A stretch of DNA of 47,509 nucleotides from BOG-908 sp964244615 (GCA_964244615.1 CAXTJP010000015.1:1-47509), one strand, 5' to 3'. Positions 35,784-44,635 are shown, counted from the first letter of the stretch. A program made the numbers and translations. Notes: generated by a model from the letters alone, not told the origin.

Positions 35784-35803
35784 GCACTTGAAGGATCAGG
35801 CTC

Positions 35804-37777
35804 TTGGCTTTGATTTCACGTTCTCGGTTGTTGATGGTTTCGGCTTGCTTGGTGCCTATGTCCGGTCTGGCTTCGCCTGCCCTGCGTGATCTGGGCTTGC
35901 TTGCCGGCGACACGGCTATCAACGCCACGATCTGGCTGCGTCCGCATGACGAAGCCGCGTTCAACGCGGCGGTGGCGGCGCGCACGCAACCGGGCTCGCC
36001 GTTGTACCATCGCTGGATGACGCGTGAGCAGGCGGCGGCTTACGCCGCAACAGACGCCGATCTGGACGTGCTGGAGGGCGCCTTGCGCCAGCAGGGGCTG
36101 GACATCGTCAAACGCGAGGCCGATGGCTCGGCCATCCGGGTGAGCGGTTCCGCCGCTTCGATGCAATCCGCCTTCCACACGTCGCTGCACGCTTTCGAAC
36201 GCGACGGCGTCCGGTTCTACCGCGCCGTCACCCAGCCCGCCTTCGCCGGCGCCCATGCCGAGCTGATCGCCGGCGTCACCGGCCTGAACAGCGCCCGGCT
36301 GACGCCCTATGTCCTGCGCCAGGTGGACCTGACCACGGGGCAGCCGACGGCGGGACAGGACGCTTCCGGCATCGATCTGCATGCCACCTTCACCGATGCC
36401 TGCTTCGATCGGGCAACGACGCTGGTTCTGCACCAGCCGGGGGAAAAGGCGACCTACCAGGGCCCACGCTACGCAGCCACCGGCAGCCACGGCACCAAGG
36501 TCTGCGGCTACACCGCTACGCAGGTGGCCGAGCATTACGGCCTCCCCGCCGTGTATGCCGCCGGGCTGAAAGGCGACGGCCAGACCATCGTTCTCGTGGA
36601 CGCCTACGGTTCGCCGACGATCGCCGCGGACGCCAACCTGTTCTCGCGCAAGATGGGCCTGCCGCCCCTGACCGACGCCAATTTCAGCATCGTCTACCCG
36701 GACGGCCAGCCGACGCAGAACCCCTACCCGACCGGGTGGCCGGTCGAGATCTCGCTCGACGTGGAGTGGGCGCACGCCATGGCGCCGAACGCCAAGATCG
36801 TGCTGGTGGTGGCCCCCGACGACGACGAGACGGAGCTGACCTACGCGCTGCATTACGCCACGGCCAACCAGCTCGGCGACATCATCTCGAACAGCTACGG
36901 CTACGACGAGAGCGACCACAGCGCTGCCGGTGCACAGGCCTTCAACAGCGCCATCCGGCTGGGTGCTGCGCAGGGGATCGCGGTCAACGTCTCCACCGGT
37001 GACAGCGGCGACAACGGGCTCGGCACCCCGATCGGCGCCGCCTCGATCCCGGCCGACTCGCCTTTCGCCACCGGGATCGGCGGCACCAGCCTGAACCTGC
37101 CCTCCGACACCGGCCCGGTCGAGGCCGTCTGGGGCATCGACGTCACCTATCTCGGCAGCCCCGGCACCATCGAGGTTCCGCCGGTCGTCGAAGGCTTCGC
37201 CCAGGGCGGCGGCGGCGGGGAGAGCGTGTATTTCGAGAAGCCCGCCTACCAAAAGGCGCTCGCCGGCACCGGGCGGCAGTTGCCGGACGTCTCGGCCATC
37301 GCCGACCCGCAGACCGGCGCCATCATCGTGACGCCGAACGCGACCGGCAGCAAAAGCGTGGTCGAGGTCATCGGCGGCACCAGCCTGTCCAGCCCCGTCT
37401 TCTCCGGCATCTGGGCGCTGGCCAACCAGCTGGCCGGCGCGCGCCTGGGCCAGGCCGCCCCGATCATCGCCGCCATGCCGCCTGCCGCGCTGACCGATAT
37501 CGTGCCGATCGCCGCCACCCGATCCAACCTGCATGGCATGGTCGTGGAGGGCACCTCGTCACAAACATACGGTTCCGCCGCCCTGCTCGGGCTGACCGAT
37601 ACCCAGCCGAACGGCTTCCTGGGTGCTGCGACCACGTTCAAGAAGAACAATTTCGACCTGGGCTTCGGCGCCGATTCTTCGCTGATGGCCATGCCGGGTT
37701 GGGACGATGCGACTGGCTACGGCGTGCCGAACGGCTCGGCCTTCATCAACGCCGCGGCCGCCGCCAAGGGCGACTGA
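35804..37777 (+). CDS. Sedolisin (S53) serine-carboxyl protease precursor, copy 2
   Basis: This 657-residue paralogue of the preceding protease has the same layout: signal peptide (MALISRSRLLMVSACLVPMS and flank), pro-kumamolisin domain (about 30-180) and S53 catalytic domain. Triad residues are Glu315 and Asp319 (EISLD) and Ser527 (GGTSLSSP), with oxyanion Asp400; the C-terminal GWDDATGYGVPNG is kept. Long stretches around these sites are identical to copy 1 while the linker between pro- and catalytic domains differs, so this is an old tandem duplication with selection on both copies. The start is a TTG at 35804 with AAGGA 8 nt upstream. An ATG at 35834 is possible but would shorten the signal peptide. 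Confidence 0.92.
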   Translation: MALISRSRLLMVSACLVPMSGLASPALRDLGLLAGDTAINATIWLRPHDEAAFNAAVAARTQPGSPLYHRWMTREQAAAYAATDADLDVLEGALRQQGLDIVKREADGSAIRVSGSAASMQSAFHTSLHAFERDGVRFYRAVTQPAFAGAHAELIAGVTGLNSARLTPYVLRQVDLTTGQPTAGQDASGIDLHATFTDACFDRATTLVLHQPGEKATYQGPRYAATGSHGTKVCGYTATQVAEHYGLPAVYAAGLKGDGQTIVLVDAYGSPTIAADANLFSRKMGLPPLTDANFSIVYPDGQPTQNPYPTGWPVEISLDVEWAHAMAPNAKIVLVVAPDDDETELTYALHYATANQLGDIISNSYGYDESDHSAAGAQAFNSAIRLGAAQGIAVNVSTGDSGDNGLGTPIGAASIPADSPFATGIGGTSLNLPSDTGPVEAVWGIDVTYLGSPGTIEVPPVVEGFAQGGGGGESVYFEKPAYQKALAGTGRQLPDVSAIADPQTGAIIVTPNATGSKSVVEVIGGTSLSSPVFSGIWALANQLAGARLGQAAPIIAAMPPAALTDIVPIAATRSNLHGMVVEGTSSQTYGSAALLGLTDTQPNGFLGAATTFKKNNFDLGFGADSSLMAMPGWDDATGYGVPNGSAFINAAAAAKGD

Positions 37778-37783
37778 ACGCCG

Positions 37784-38560
37784 TCATCGGTGGGTGAACG
37801 ACGGCGTGCGTTTCTCGCTGAACGCGGCCATGCCTTCCTTCTGGTCGGCGGTCGCGAACAGCGCATGGAACACGCGGCGCTCGAACAGGATGCCTTCCGC
37901 CAGGCTGGACTCGTAGGCGCGGTTGACCGCCTCCTTGGTGAGCATGGTGGCGGGCAGCGGCATGTCGGCGATCGTGGCCGCGGTTTTCAGCGCGTCGTCC
38001 AACAGCTCGGCGGCGGGCAGGATGCGCGCCACGAGCCCCGATCGCTCGGCCTCCTGCGCGTCCATCATGCGCCCGGTCAGGCACATCTCCATCGCCTTGG
38101 CCTTGCCGATGGCCCGGGCCAGACGCTGCGACCCGCCCATGCCGGGCATCACCCCAAGCCTGATCTCCGGCTGGCCGAACTTCGCGGTGTCGGCGGCCAG
38201 GATGAAGTCGCACATCATGGCCAGCTCGCAGCCGCCGCCCAGCGCGAAGCCGGCGACGGCGGCGATGATCGGCGTGCGCACACGGCCGACCGCGTCCCAA
38301 CCGGCGAAGAAGTTCGACCGGTGCATGTCGATGTAGCCTTGGGTCGCCATCTCCTTGATGTCGGCGCCGGCCGCGAACGCGCGCTCCGATCCGGTCAGCA
38401 CGATGCAGCCGATGCCGGGGTCGGCGTCGAAACCGCCGAGTGACGCGGTCAGCTCCCGCATCATCAGCGTGTTCAGCGCGTTCAGCGCGTTCGGACGGTT
38501 GAGCGTGACCTGCGCCACGCGGCCCTGTGTCGTGGTCAGGATCGTTTCGTAGACTGGCAT
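37784..38560 (-). CDS. Short-chain enoyl-CoA hydratase
   Basis: This 258-residue crotonase-fold enzyme hydrates 2-enoyl-CoA to 3-hydroxyacyl-CoA. Both catalytic glutamates are present, in GGGCELAMMCD and FGQPEIRLG, so it should be a true hydratase, not an isomerase or hydrolase. The oxyanion-hole segments AFAAGADIKEM and FALGGGCE are standard. The ATG at 38560 has GAGG 9 nt upstream. It is the last gene of a run with 3-hydroxyisobutyryl-CoA hydrolase and isobutyryl-CoA dehydrogenase, which makes methacrylyl-CoA hydration in valine breakdown its likely job. Fatty-acid oxidation is also possible. Confidence 0.93.
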   Translation of the reverse strand: MPVYETILTTTQGRVAQVTLNRPNALNALNTLMMRELTASLGGFDADPGIGCIVLTGSERAFAAGADIKEMATQGYIDMHRSNFFAGWDAVGRVRTPIIAAVAGFALGGGCELAMMCDFILAADTAKFGQPEIRLGVMPGMGGSQRLARAIGKAKAMEMCLTGRMMDAQEAERSGLVARILPAAELLDDALKTAATIADMPLPATMLTKEAVNRAYESSLAEGILFERRVFHALFATADQKEGMAAFSEKRTPSFTHR

Positions 38561-38577
38561 CGTCGGTTACCTCGTCG

Positions 38578-38658
38578 GCCGTCGGATGTTCGCAGAAACC
38601 TCCGCGAAAGCATGAACAGAAGTCTTTTGCTTCTTTTCTTCAGAAAAGAAGGCTTTCC
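38578..38658 (-). repeat. 3'-end hairpin element, copy E (full length, overlaps a stop codon)
   Basis: The minus strand reads CTTCTTTTCT (38651-38642), GA, AGAAAAGAAG (38639-38630), CAAAAGACTTCTGTTCATGC, then the tail TTTCGCGGAGGTTTCTGC and ACATCCGACGG. The TGA of the upstream hydrolase gene lies in the centre of the hairpin (38640-38642), so the repeat encodes the last residues, Leu-Leu-Phe, of that protein. Confidence 0.88.
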
Positions 38659-39722
38659 TTGCCGTCCCCCTCCAAATGCAGACTGCTCTCCGGCAAAGCA
38701 ACAAAATACGCCGCAACCTGCTCGGGAGAGACGTCCTCCAGCCGTGCAGGAAACCAGCGCGGGTTGCGGTCCTTGTCCACGACCGCGGCGCGCACGCCTT
38801 CGGCGAAGTCGTGGCTGCGCATGCAGGCGAGCGCCGCGTCGTATTCCTGTTGCAGGCAGGGCTCCAGCCTACCGTAACGCCGCGCCTGCCGCACCGCACG
38901 CAGCGTCACCTTCAGCGATGTGGGGGACTTCCCCGCAATGTCGGCTGCCGCCTGCCGCGCCGCCGCTTCAGGCCGCGACAGGAGCAGGGCGACGATCTGC
39001 TCGACCGTCCCGGCCGCGTAACAGGCGTCGATCCACGGCCGGGCTGCCGCCAGCACGCCCGGTGGCGGCGCCATGGACATGCTCTCCAGCGCGGCACCGA
39101 CCGACGATCCCTCGCCCGCCAGCGTATCGATCAGCGCGGGCAAGCGGTCGAACGCGACACACACATCCGCCAGGCCGCACAGGATCGCGTCCGCCGGCCC
39201 GAGTGGCGCTGCCGTCAGGGCCGCGTGCACGCCGAGCTCGCCCGGCGCACGCCCGAGCAGGTACGTCCCGCCCACGTCGGGGATGAACCCGATGCCGGTC
39301 TCCGGCATCGCCAGCATCGACCGCGGCGTGACCACGCGGTGCGAGGCGTGCGCCGACAAGCCGATGCCGCCGCCCATGACGATGCCGTCCATCAACGCCA
39401 CGAACGGCTTGGCGAACCGGGCAATGCGCGCGTTCAGCCGATACTCGTCGTAGAAGAACGCGGCGGGGCCGGCCAGGCGCCCGGATTTCGCGTCGCCGTA
39501 AAGCGCGCGTATGTCGCCGCCTGCGCACAACCCGCGCTCGCCGTTGCCCTCCAGCAGAACGATGCGGATCGTCGGGTCGCACGCCCATCGAACCAGGGCC
39601 GCATCGATGGCGCGTATCATCGCGTGGTTCAGCGCATTGATCGCCTTCGGCCGGTTCAGCGTGATCCGGCCAACGCCATGCTGCTCGTCGAACAGAACGT
39701 CCTGGCCTGCATCGGCGCTCAA
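38640..39722 (-). CDS. 3-hydroxyisobutyryl-CoA hydrolase (HIBCH)
   Basis: This 360-residue crotonase-superfamily hydrolase of valine catabolism releases 3-hydroxyisobutyrate from its CoA ester. Family landmarks are LCAGGDIRALY, MGGGIGLSAHASHRV and MPETGIGFIPDVGGTYLL, where the Glu and Asp form the HIBCH active site. The C-terminal helical extension (ISPTS/SLKVTLRAVRQ, DFAEGVRAAVVDKDRNPRW) separates it from plain hydratases. The start is a TTG at 39722 that overlaps the stop of the acyl-CoA dehydrogenase gene by two bases. The frame is open far upstream, but that part is a shadow of the dehydrogenase. Its C-terminal codons lie in repeat copy E. Confidence 0.93.
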   Translation of the reverse strand: MSADAGQDVLFDEQHGVGRITLNRPKAINALNHAMIRAIDAALVRWACDPTIRIVLLEGNGERGLCAGGDIRALYGDAKSGRLAGPAAFFYDEYRLNARIARFAKPFVALMDGIVMGGGIGLSAHASHRVVTPRSMLAMPETGIGFIPDVGGTYLLGRAPGELGVHAALTAAPLGPADAILCGLADVCVAFDRLPALIDTLAGEGSSVGAALESMSMAPPPGVLAAARPWIDACYAAGTVEQIVALLLSRPEAAARQAAADIAGKSPTSLKVTLRAVRQARRYGRLEPCLQQEYDAALACMRSHDFAEGVRAAVVDKDRNPRWFPARLEDVSPEQVAAYFVALPESSLHLEGDGKESLLF

Positions 39723-40891
39723 AACGCGATCCCGAGATTGCGGGCGATGATCACGCGCATGATCTCGTTCGTGCCTTCCAGGATCTGGTGGACACGCAAG
39801 TCGCGCACGATCTTCTCCACGCCGTACTCCGCAAGGTAGCCGTAGCCGCCATGCAGTTGCAGCGCCTGGTTGGCGACGTTGAAGCCGGTGTCGGTGGCGA
39901 AGCGCTTCGCCATCGCGCAGAGCCGTGTGGCACCGGGATGTCCCGCATCCAGCGCGGCCGCCGCACGCCACAGCAGCGTCCGCGCCGCCTCCAGTTCCGT
40001 CGCCATGTCGGCCAGACGGAACTGCAACGCCTGGAAGTCGGCGAGCTTGCGCCCGAACGCCTCGCGATCCGCCATGTAGGCCAAGGATTTCTCGATCGCC
40101 GACTGTGCGCCGCCTAGCGAGCACGCGCCGATGTTGAGACGTCCGCCATCGAGCCCGCTCATCGCGATCCTGAAGCCCGCGCCTTCCTCGCCGAGCAGGT
40201 TCTCGGCCGGCACGCGTACCCCCTCCAGGATCACCTGTCGTGTCGGCTGCGCGTTCCACCCCATCTTGCGCTCGTTCGCGCCGAACGAGAGGCCCGGCGT
40301 GCCGCGCTCGACCAGGAACGCCGAGATGCCGGCGGCGCCCGCATCGCCGGTGCGGGCCATCACCACGTAGAGGTCGCCCGCGCCGGCGCCCGAGATGAAC
40401 TGCTTGACGCCGTCCAGCACGAAATCGCCGCCGTCCCGCCGTGCGCGCGTGCGCAGCGCGGCCGCGTCCGACCCGGACGACGGCTCGGTCAGGCCGTAGC
40501 AGGCCAGCTGGTCCATCCGGCACAGGATCGGGTTCCAATGGCGGCGCTGCGCCTCGGACCCGTAACGGTCCACCATCCCGTTGACCATGTTGTGGATCGA
40601 CAGATAGGCGGCCACCGTCGGGCAGCCCGTCGACAGCGCCTCGAAGATCAGCGCCGCATCCAGGCGCTTCAGGCCGCTGCCGCCGAGCGCCTCGCGCACC
40701 GTGATGCCGGCCATGCCGAGCGCCGCCGCTTCACGCAGCACGTCGACGGGGAAATGCTTGTCGGCGTCCCAGGCCAGGGCGTGCGGTGCCATGCGCGCGT
40801 CGGCGAAGTCGCGCGCCATCTTGGCGATCGCGCGCTGCTCCTCGGTCAGGTCGAATTGGGGCGTGGCGTCCTGAAGATTGGCGATGTCCAT
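39719..40891 (-). CDS. Isobutyryl-CoA dehydrogenase-type acyl-CoA dehydrogenase
   Basis: This is a 390-residue FAD flavoprotein dehydrogenase. Signatures are CYGLTEPSSGSDAAALRTRA, FAD-contacting WNAQPTRQV and LQLHGGYGYLAEYGVEKIVRD. The catalytic base is the C-terminal Glu in EGTNEIMR, as in short-chain and isobutyryl-CoA dehydrogenases; the alternative helix-G position of isovaleryl-CoA dehydrogenase reads GLDGGR here, with no Glu. That, plus coupling to HIBCH, points to valine breakdown (isobutyryl-CoA to methacrylyl-CoA). The ATG at 40891 has GGGAG 7 nt upstream. Electrons would go to ETF. It is 64 nt downstream of mvaB, with repeat copy G in the gap. Confidence 0.92.
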   Translation of the reverse strand: MDIANLQDATPQFDLTEEQRAIAKMARDFADARMAPHALAWDADKHFPVDVLREAAALGMAGITVREALGGSGLKRLDAALIFEALSTGCPTVAAYLSIHNMVNGMVDRYGSEAQRRHWNPILCRMDQLACYGLTEPSSGSDAAALRTRARRDGGDFVLDGVKQFISGAGAGDLYVVMARTGDAGAAGISAFLVERGTPGLSFGANERKMGWNAQPTRQVILEGVRVPAENLLGEEGAGFRIAMSGLDGGRLNIGACSLGGAQSAIEKSLAYMADREAFGRKLADFQALQFRLADMATELEAARTLLWRAAAALDAGHPGATRLCAMAKRFATDTGFNVANQALQLHGGYGYLAEYGVEKIVRDLRVHQILEGTNEIMRVIIARNLGIAF

Positions 40892-40902
40892 GTCAGGCTC
40901 CC

Positions 40903-40946
40903 AGGAAGCAAGCAGTCCTTTTTTGAAAAAGGACCAAAAAACTTGA
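40903..40946 (+). repeat. 3'-end hairpin element, copy G (opposite polarity)
   Basis: GTCCTTTTT (40915-40923) pairs with AAAAAGGAC (40926-40934), then CAAAAAACTTGATC follows on the plus strand. Both flanking genes are on the minus strand, so the hairpin end faces the start of the acyl-CoA dehydrogenase gene and not the mvaB stop. It is the only copy with this polarity. Confidence 0.75.
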
Positions 40947-40955
40947 TCTTAGCGG

Positions 40956-41855
40956 TTATGCCTGCCGTTTCGCGCGGGCTACGCGCGATGCGGTTGGGCG
41001 GTTCAGGGCGGTGCAGATCAGGGCGCCGGCTTCGATCAGTCGGTCGAGCGACACGCCGGTGTGGATGTCCATGCCGTCCAGCATATACACCAGATCTTCG
41101 GTGGCGACGTTGCCGGTGGCGCCGCGCGCGTAGGGGCAGCCGCCCAGGCCCGCGACCGCGCTGTCCACGACCGAAACGCCGGTCTGCAAACATTCCAGGA
41201 TGTTGGCCAGCGCCTGGCCGTAGGTGTCGTGGAAATGCAGGGCGAGTGCCGCGATGGGCACGTCTTCGGCCACGCGTTCCAGCATGCGTCGGGCCGTGCG
41301 CGGCGTGCCCACGCCGATCGTGTCCCCGAGCGAGATCTCGGCGCAGCCCAGCTCGCGCAAGCCTTGCGCGACGCGTGCGACGCGTGCCGGTTCGATCGCC
41401 CCCTCATAGGGACAGCCCAGCACGCAGGAGACGTAGCCGCGCACGCGCAACCCGCGCTCCCGGGCGGCCGCGATCACCGGGGCGAACCGCTCCAGGCTCT
41501 CCCCGATCGAGCAGTTGAGATTTCGTTGCGAGAAAGTTTCGGACGCGGCGGCGAAGACCGCCACCTCGTCAAACCGGGCGGCGACGGCATGCGCCATGCC
41601 CTGCATGTTGGGCACCAGCACCGAGTAGCGCACGCCCTGCGGCCGATCGATGGCGGCCAGCACGTCCGCGGTTGCGGCCATGCGCGGCACCCATTTGGGC
41701 GAGACAAAGCTGCCCGCCTCGATGTCCGTCAGGCCGGTCCGGGCAAGCGCATCGATCAGCGCCACACGGTCGGCGACGGACACTGCTTGCGCCTCGTTCT
41801 GCAAACCGTCGCGCGGGCCGACCTCGACGATGCGCACGCGATCGGGCCGGCTCAT
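40956..41855 (-). CDS. mvaB: Hydroxymethylglutaryl-CoA lyase
   Basis: This 299-residue TIM-barrel lyase carries out the last step of leucine degradation, HMG-CoA to acetoacetate and acetyl-CoA. It has the N-terminal VEVGPRDGLQNE with catalytic Arg and Asp, SFVSPKWVPRMA, metal-ligand HFHDTYG, and the active-site Cys signature GLGGCPYARGATGNVATED. The ATG at 41855 overlaps the mccA stop (ATGA), so the genes are translationally coupled. Identification is secure. Confidence 0.96.
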   Translation of the reverse strand: MSRPDRVRIVEVGPRDGLQNEAQAVSVADRVALIDALARTGLTDIEAGSFVSPKWVPRMAATADVLAAIDRPQGVRYSVLVPNMQGMAHAVAARFDEVAVFAAASETFSQRNLNCSIGESLERFAPVIAAARERGLRVRGYVSCVLGCPYEGAIEPARVARVAQGLRELGCAEISLGDTIGVGTPRTARRMLERVAEDVPIAALALHFHDTYGQALANILECLQTGVSVVDSAVAGLGGCPYARGATGNVATEDLVYMLDGMDIHTGVSLDRLIEAGALICTALNRPTASRVARAKRQA

Positions 41856-43843
41856 GCCATGCTCGCCGCGAAGCTCACAAGCAGCTTTCCCTCCTGAACC
41901 AGCTCGTCTGCTCGCACGTGCACGGCCTCCACCACGCCGTCACGTGGCGCGGCAAAGGTGGTCTCCACCTTCATGGCTTCCAGGATCAGCAGCTTCTGGC
42001 CGCGAACCACCACGGCGCCCGGCTCGACGAACACGGAAACCACACGGCCCGGCGTGGGCGCCGTCAGCTTGGCATCGGCGGCTTCTTCCTCTTCCGGCGC
42101 GGCGAAGCGGTCGATGCGCGTGAACGGGTGGTTGCGACCCTGACGGATCACGACGACGGTGTCGCCCTGCACGAGCGTCCGCAGCCGCGTGCGCGCGCCA
42201 TTGAGGGTCAGCATCGGCTCGCCATCCGCACCAGCGGTCGACAAGCACGCCAGCACGCGCCCGGTCGGCAAAGCGAGTTGCCAGCCATCCGGCCGCTTCT
42301 CCGCCTCGATGCTCACCACGGCGCCTGCGCCCGCCCGAAGGTCGAGCGTCGTGGCGGCAGCGGCCAAGCTGCGCCACCCATCCGCCTCGCCCCAGGGCGA
42401 CCAGGGGTCACCCGGCGGCTGGCACGGCAGGATGCGCAGCAGGGCCAGCGACGCCGCGGCCCAGAGCTCCGGGTCGGAAGCCCCGTCCTTCGGCTGCAGC
42501 AGCGCGGCATGCTGGCCGATGAAGCCGGTATCGACGCCGCCGACCATGAAATCGGGATCCACGGCGATGCGCCGCAGCAGGTCGAGGTTGGTGTGCGGAC
42601 CGACCAGCTCGTATTCGTCCAACGCGCGGGAAAGCCGGCGCAGGGCGGAGGGACGGTCCCGGTCCCAGACGATCAGCTTGGCGATCATCGAATCGTAATG
42701 CGGCGTGATGCTGTCGCCTTGGCGTATGCCGGTATCGACGCGCACATGCGCATCGTCCCGAGGCTGCCGCAGGAAGGTGACCATGCCGGTCGCCGGCATG
42801 AAGTCGCGCTCGGGGTCCTCGGCGCAGATGCGCGCCTCGATCGCGTGACCCTCCATGCGCAGGCCGCCTGCCCATGGCAGCGCCTCGCCGGCGGCGACAC
42901 GCAACTGCCACTCCACCAGGTCGAGGCCGGTGACGAACTCGGTTACCGGGTGCTCCACCTGCAGCCTCGTGTTCATCTCCATGAAGTAGAAGCGATCGTC
43001 CTCGGTGATGAACTCGACCGTTCCGGCGCCGACATAGCCGACCGCGCGGGCGGCCGCCACGGCCGCATCGCCCAGCGCCTGTCGCTGGGCGGGCGTGATC
43101 CCGGGTGCCGGTGATTCCTCCAGGACTTTCTGATGGCGTCGCTGGACCGAGCAGTCGCGTTCGAACAGCGAGACGATGTTGCCGTGCGTGTCGCCAAACA
43201 CCTGCACTTCGATGTGGCGCGGATGGGTCAGGTATTTCTCGACCAGCAGGCGGTCGTCGCCGAACGCCCCGCGCGCTTCGCCCTGCGCGCGCTCCACGGC
43301 GTCCTTCAACGCGTCGGCACGCTCGACGACGCGCATGCCGCGCCCGCCGCCGCCGGCAGAGGCTTTCAGCAGCACCGGGTAGCCGATCGCTGCCGCCGCT
43401 GCCGCGATCACGGCAAGAGCCTGGTCCTCGCCATGGTAGCCGGGCACCAGGGGCACCCCCGATTGCTCCATCAGCGATTTGGCGGCCGACTTGCTGCCCA
43501 TCGCGCGCATCGCGGCTGCCGGCGGGCCGATGAACACGAGGCCGGCAGCCGCGCAGGCTTCGGCAAAATCGGCGTTCTCGGACAGGAAGCCGTAGCCAGG
43601 ATGGATCGCCTGCGCGCCGGAACGCAGTGCCGCCGCGATGATGGCGTCACCACGCAGGTAGCTCTGGCGCGCCGGGGCGGGGCCGATGGCATAGGCCTCG
43701 TCGGCCATCTGCACGTGCCGGGCATCGGCGTCAGGCTCCGAGAAGACAGCAACCGTCGAGACGCCCATGCGCCGCGCGGTGACCATCACCCGGCAGGCGA
43801 TTTCGCCGCGGTTGGCGACCAGTATCTTGGAGAACGCAGTCAC
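41852..43843 (-). CDS. mccA: Methylcrotonyl-CoA carboxylase biotin-carrying alpha subunit
   Basis: This 663-residue protein combines biotin carboxylase and biotin carrier. The N-terminal domain FSKILVANRGEIACRV, ATP-grasp KASAGGGGRGMR and EMNTRLQVEHPVTE form the carboxylase (about 1-450). The C-terminal biotinyl domain has LEAMKVE with the biotinylated Lys625. Together with MccB it carboxylates 3-methylcrotonyl-CoA in leucine degradation. The start is taken as GTG at 43843, overlapping the liuC stop (GTGA) and giving the family's short N-terminus; ATG at 43858 is the alternative. Acetyl- or propionyl-CoA carboxylase alpha is excluded mainly by context with liuC, mvaB and ivd. Confidence 0.95.
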   Translation of the reverse strand: MTAFSKILVANRGEIACRVMVTARRMGVSTVAVFSEPDADARHVQMADEAYAIGPAPARQSYLRGDAIIAAALRSGAQAIHPGYGFLSENADFAEACAAAGLVFIGPPAAAMRAMGSKSAAKSLMEQSGVPLVPGYHGEDQALAVIAAAAAAIGYPVLLKASAGGGGRGMRVVERADALKDAVERAQGEARGAFGDDRLLVEKYLTHPRHIEVQVFGDTHGNIVSLFERDCSVQRRHQKVLEESPAPGITPAQRQALGDAAVAAARAVGYVGAGTVEFITEDDRFYFMEMNTRLQVEHPVTEFVTGLDLVEWQLRVAAGEALPWAGGLRMEGHAIEARICAEDPERDFMPATGMVTFLRQPRDDAHVRVDTGIRQGDSITPHYDSMIAKLIVWDRDRPSALRRLSRALDEYELVGPHTNLDLLRRIAVDPDFMVGGVDTGFIGQHAALLQPKDGASDPELWAAASLALLRILPCQPPGDPWSPWGEADGWRSLAAAATTLDLRAGAGAVVSIEAEKRPDGWQLALPTGRVLACLSTAGADGEPMLTLNGARTRLRTLVQGDTVVVIRQGRNHPFTRIDRFAAPEEEEAADAKLTAPTPGRVVSVFVEPGAVVVRGQKLLILEAMKVETTFAAPRDGVVEAVHVRADELVQEGKLLVSFAASMA

Positions 43844-44631
43844 CGGCGGCGCTGCCATTCCGGCTTTGTCTTGGCGAGAAAGGCCGACAGGCCGGCCCGT
43901 CCCTCGTCGGAGGCACGGCGGGCGGCGATGCGGCGCGACGTCTCGGCCGACAAGGCGGCGTCGCTGGGTGCCGCCTCGCACAGGAACACCAGCGACTTGG
44001 CGTCGCGCTGCGCGCCCGGCGCGCCGTCGAGCAATGCGCCGACCAGCCGCTCGACCGCGCCATCGAGCTGGTCCGGGGGCACCACTTCGTTGACCAGCCC
44101 GATGGCGCGGGCGGTCGCGGCGTCGAACGTTTCCGCTGTCACGAACCAGCGTCGCGCCTGCCGCGCACCGATGGCCTGGATCACGTAAGGGCTGATCACC
44201 GCCGGGATCAGCCCGAGCCGCACCTCGCTGAGGCAGAAGCTGGCGCCGGTGGCCGCCACCACCATGTCGCAGCAGGCGGCGAGGCCCACGCCGCCGCCCA
44301 GGGCCGCACCCTGCACGCGCGCAATGGTCGGACAGGGGAATCGGTCCAGCAGGTGCATCATCCGGGCCATGGCGGAGGCGTCGGCCACGTTCTCGGCCTC
44401 GGTGTAGCCGGCCATGCGACGCATCCAGGCGACATCGGCGCCCGCCGAAAAGCTGCGTCCGCTGGCCGCCAGCACCAAGGCGCGCAGGCCAGGATCATGC
44501 GCGAGCTCGGTCAGCGCGCCGGTGATCTCGGCGATCAGCGCGTCGTCGAAGGCATTGTGCCGGTCGGGCCGGTTCAGCGTCAGGGTGGCGACGCCACGCG
44601 TGTCGCGGTCCAGCAGCAAAGCGTCGGTCAC
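43840..44631 (-). CDS. liuC: Methylglutaconyl-CoA hydratase
   Basis: This 263-residue crotonase-fold enzyme converts 3-methylglutaconyl-CoA to HMG-CoA. The LiuC-type signature is ALGGGVGLAACCDMV plus FCLSEVRLGLIPAVISPYVI: one catalytic Glu is kept in SEVRLG, while the first position is Val/Gly as in AUH-like enzymes. Its place between mccB and mccA is the standard liu order. The start is a GTG at 44631, 4 nt after the mccB stop. No strong ribosome site is visible, so re-initiation is likely. Confidence 0.93.
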   Translation of the reverse strand: MTDALLLDRDTRGVATLTLNRPDRHNAFDDALIAEITGALTELAHDPGLRALVLAASGRSFSAGADVAWMRRMAGYTEAENVADASAMARMMHLLDRFPCPTIARVQGAALGGGVGLAACCDMVVAATGASFCLSEVRLGLIPAVISPYVIQAIGARQARRWFVTAETFDAATARAIGLVNEVVPPDQLDGAVERLVGALLDGAPGAQRDAKSLVFLCEAAPSDAALSAETSRRIAARRASDEGRAGLSAFLAKTKPEWQRRR

Positions 44632-44635
44632 CGCA

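Noticed and set aside
38640..40538. A 632-residue fusion of acyl-CoA dehydrogenase shadow and HIBCH
   Set aside because: The upstream part is the dehydrogenase gene read in the wrong frame. The two real genes overlap by two bases and are not fused.
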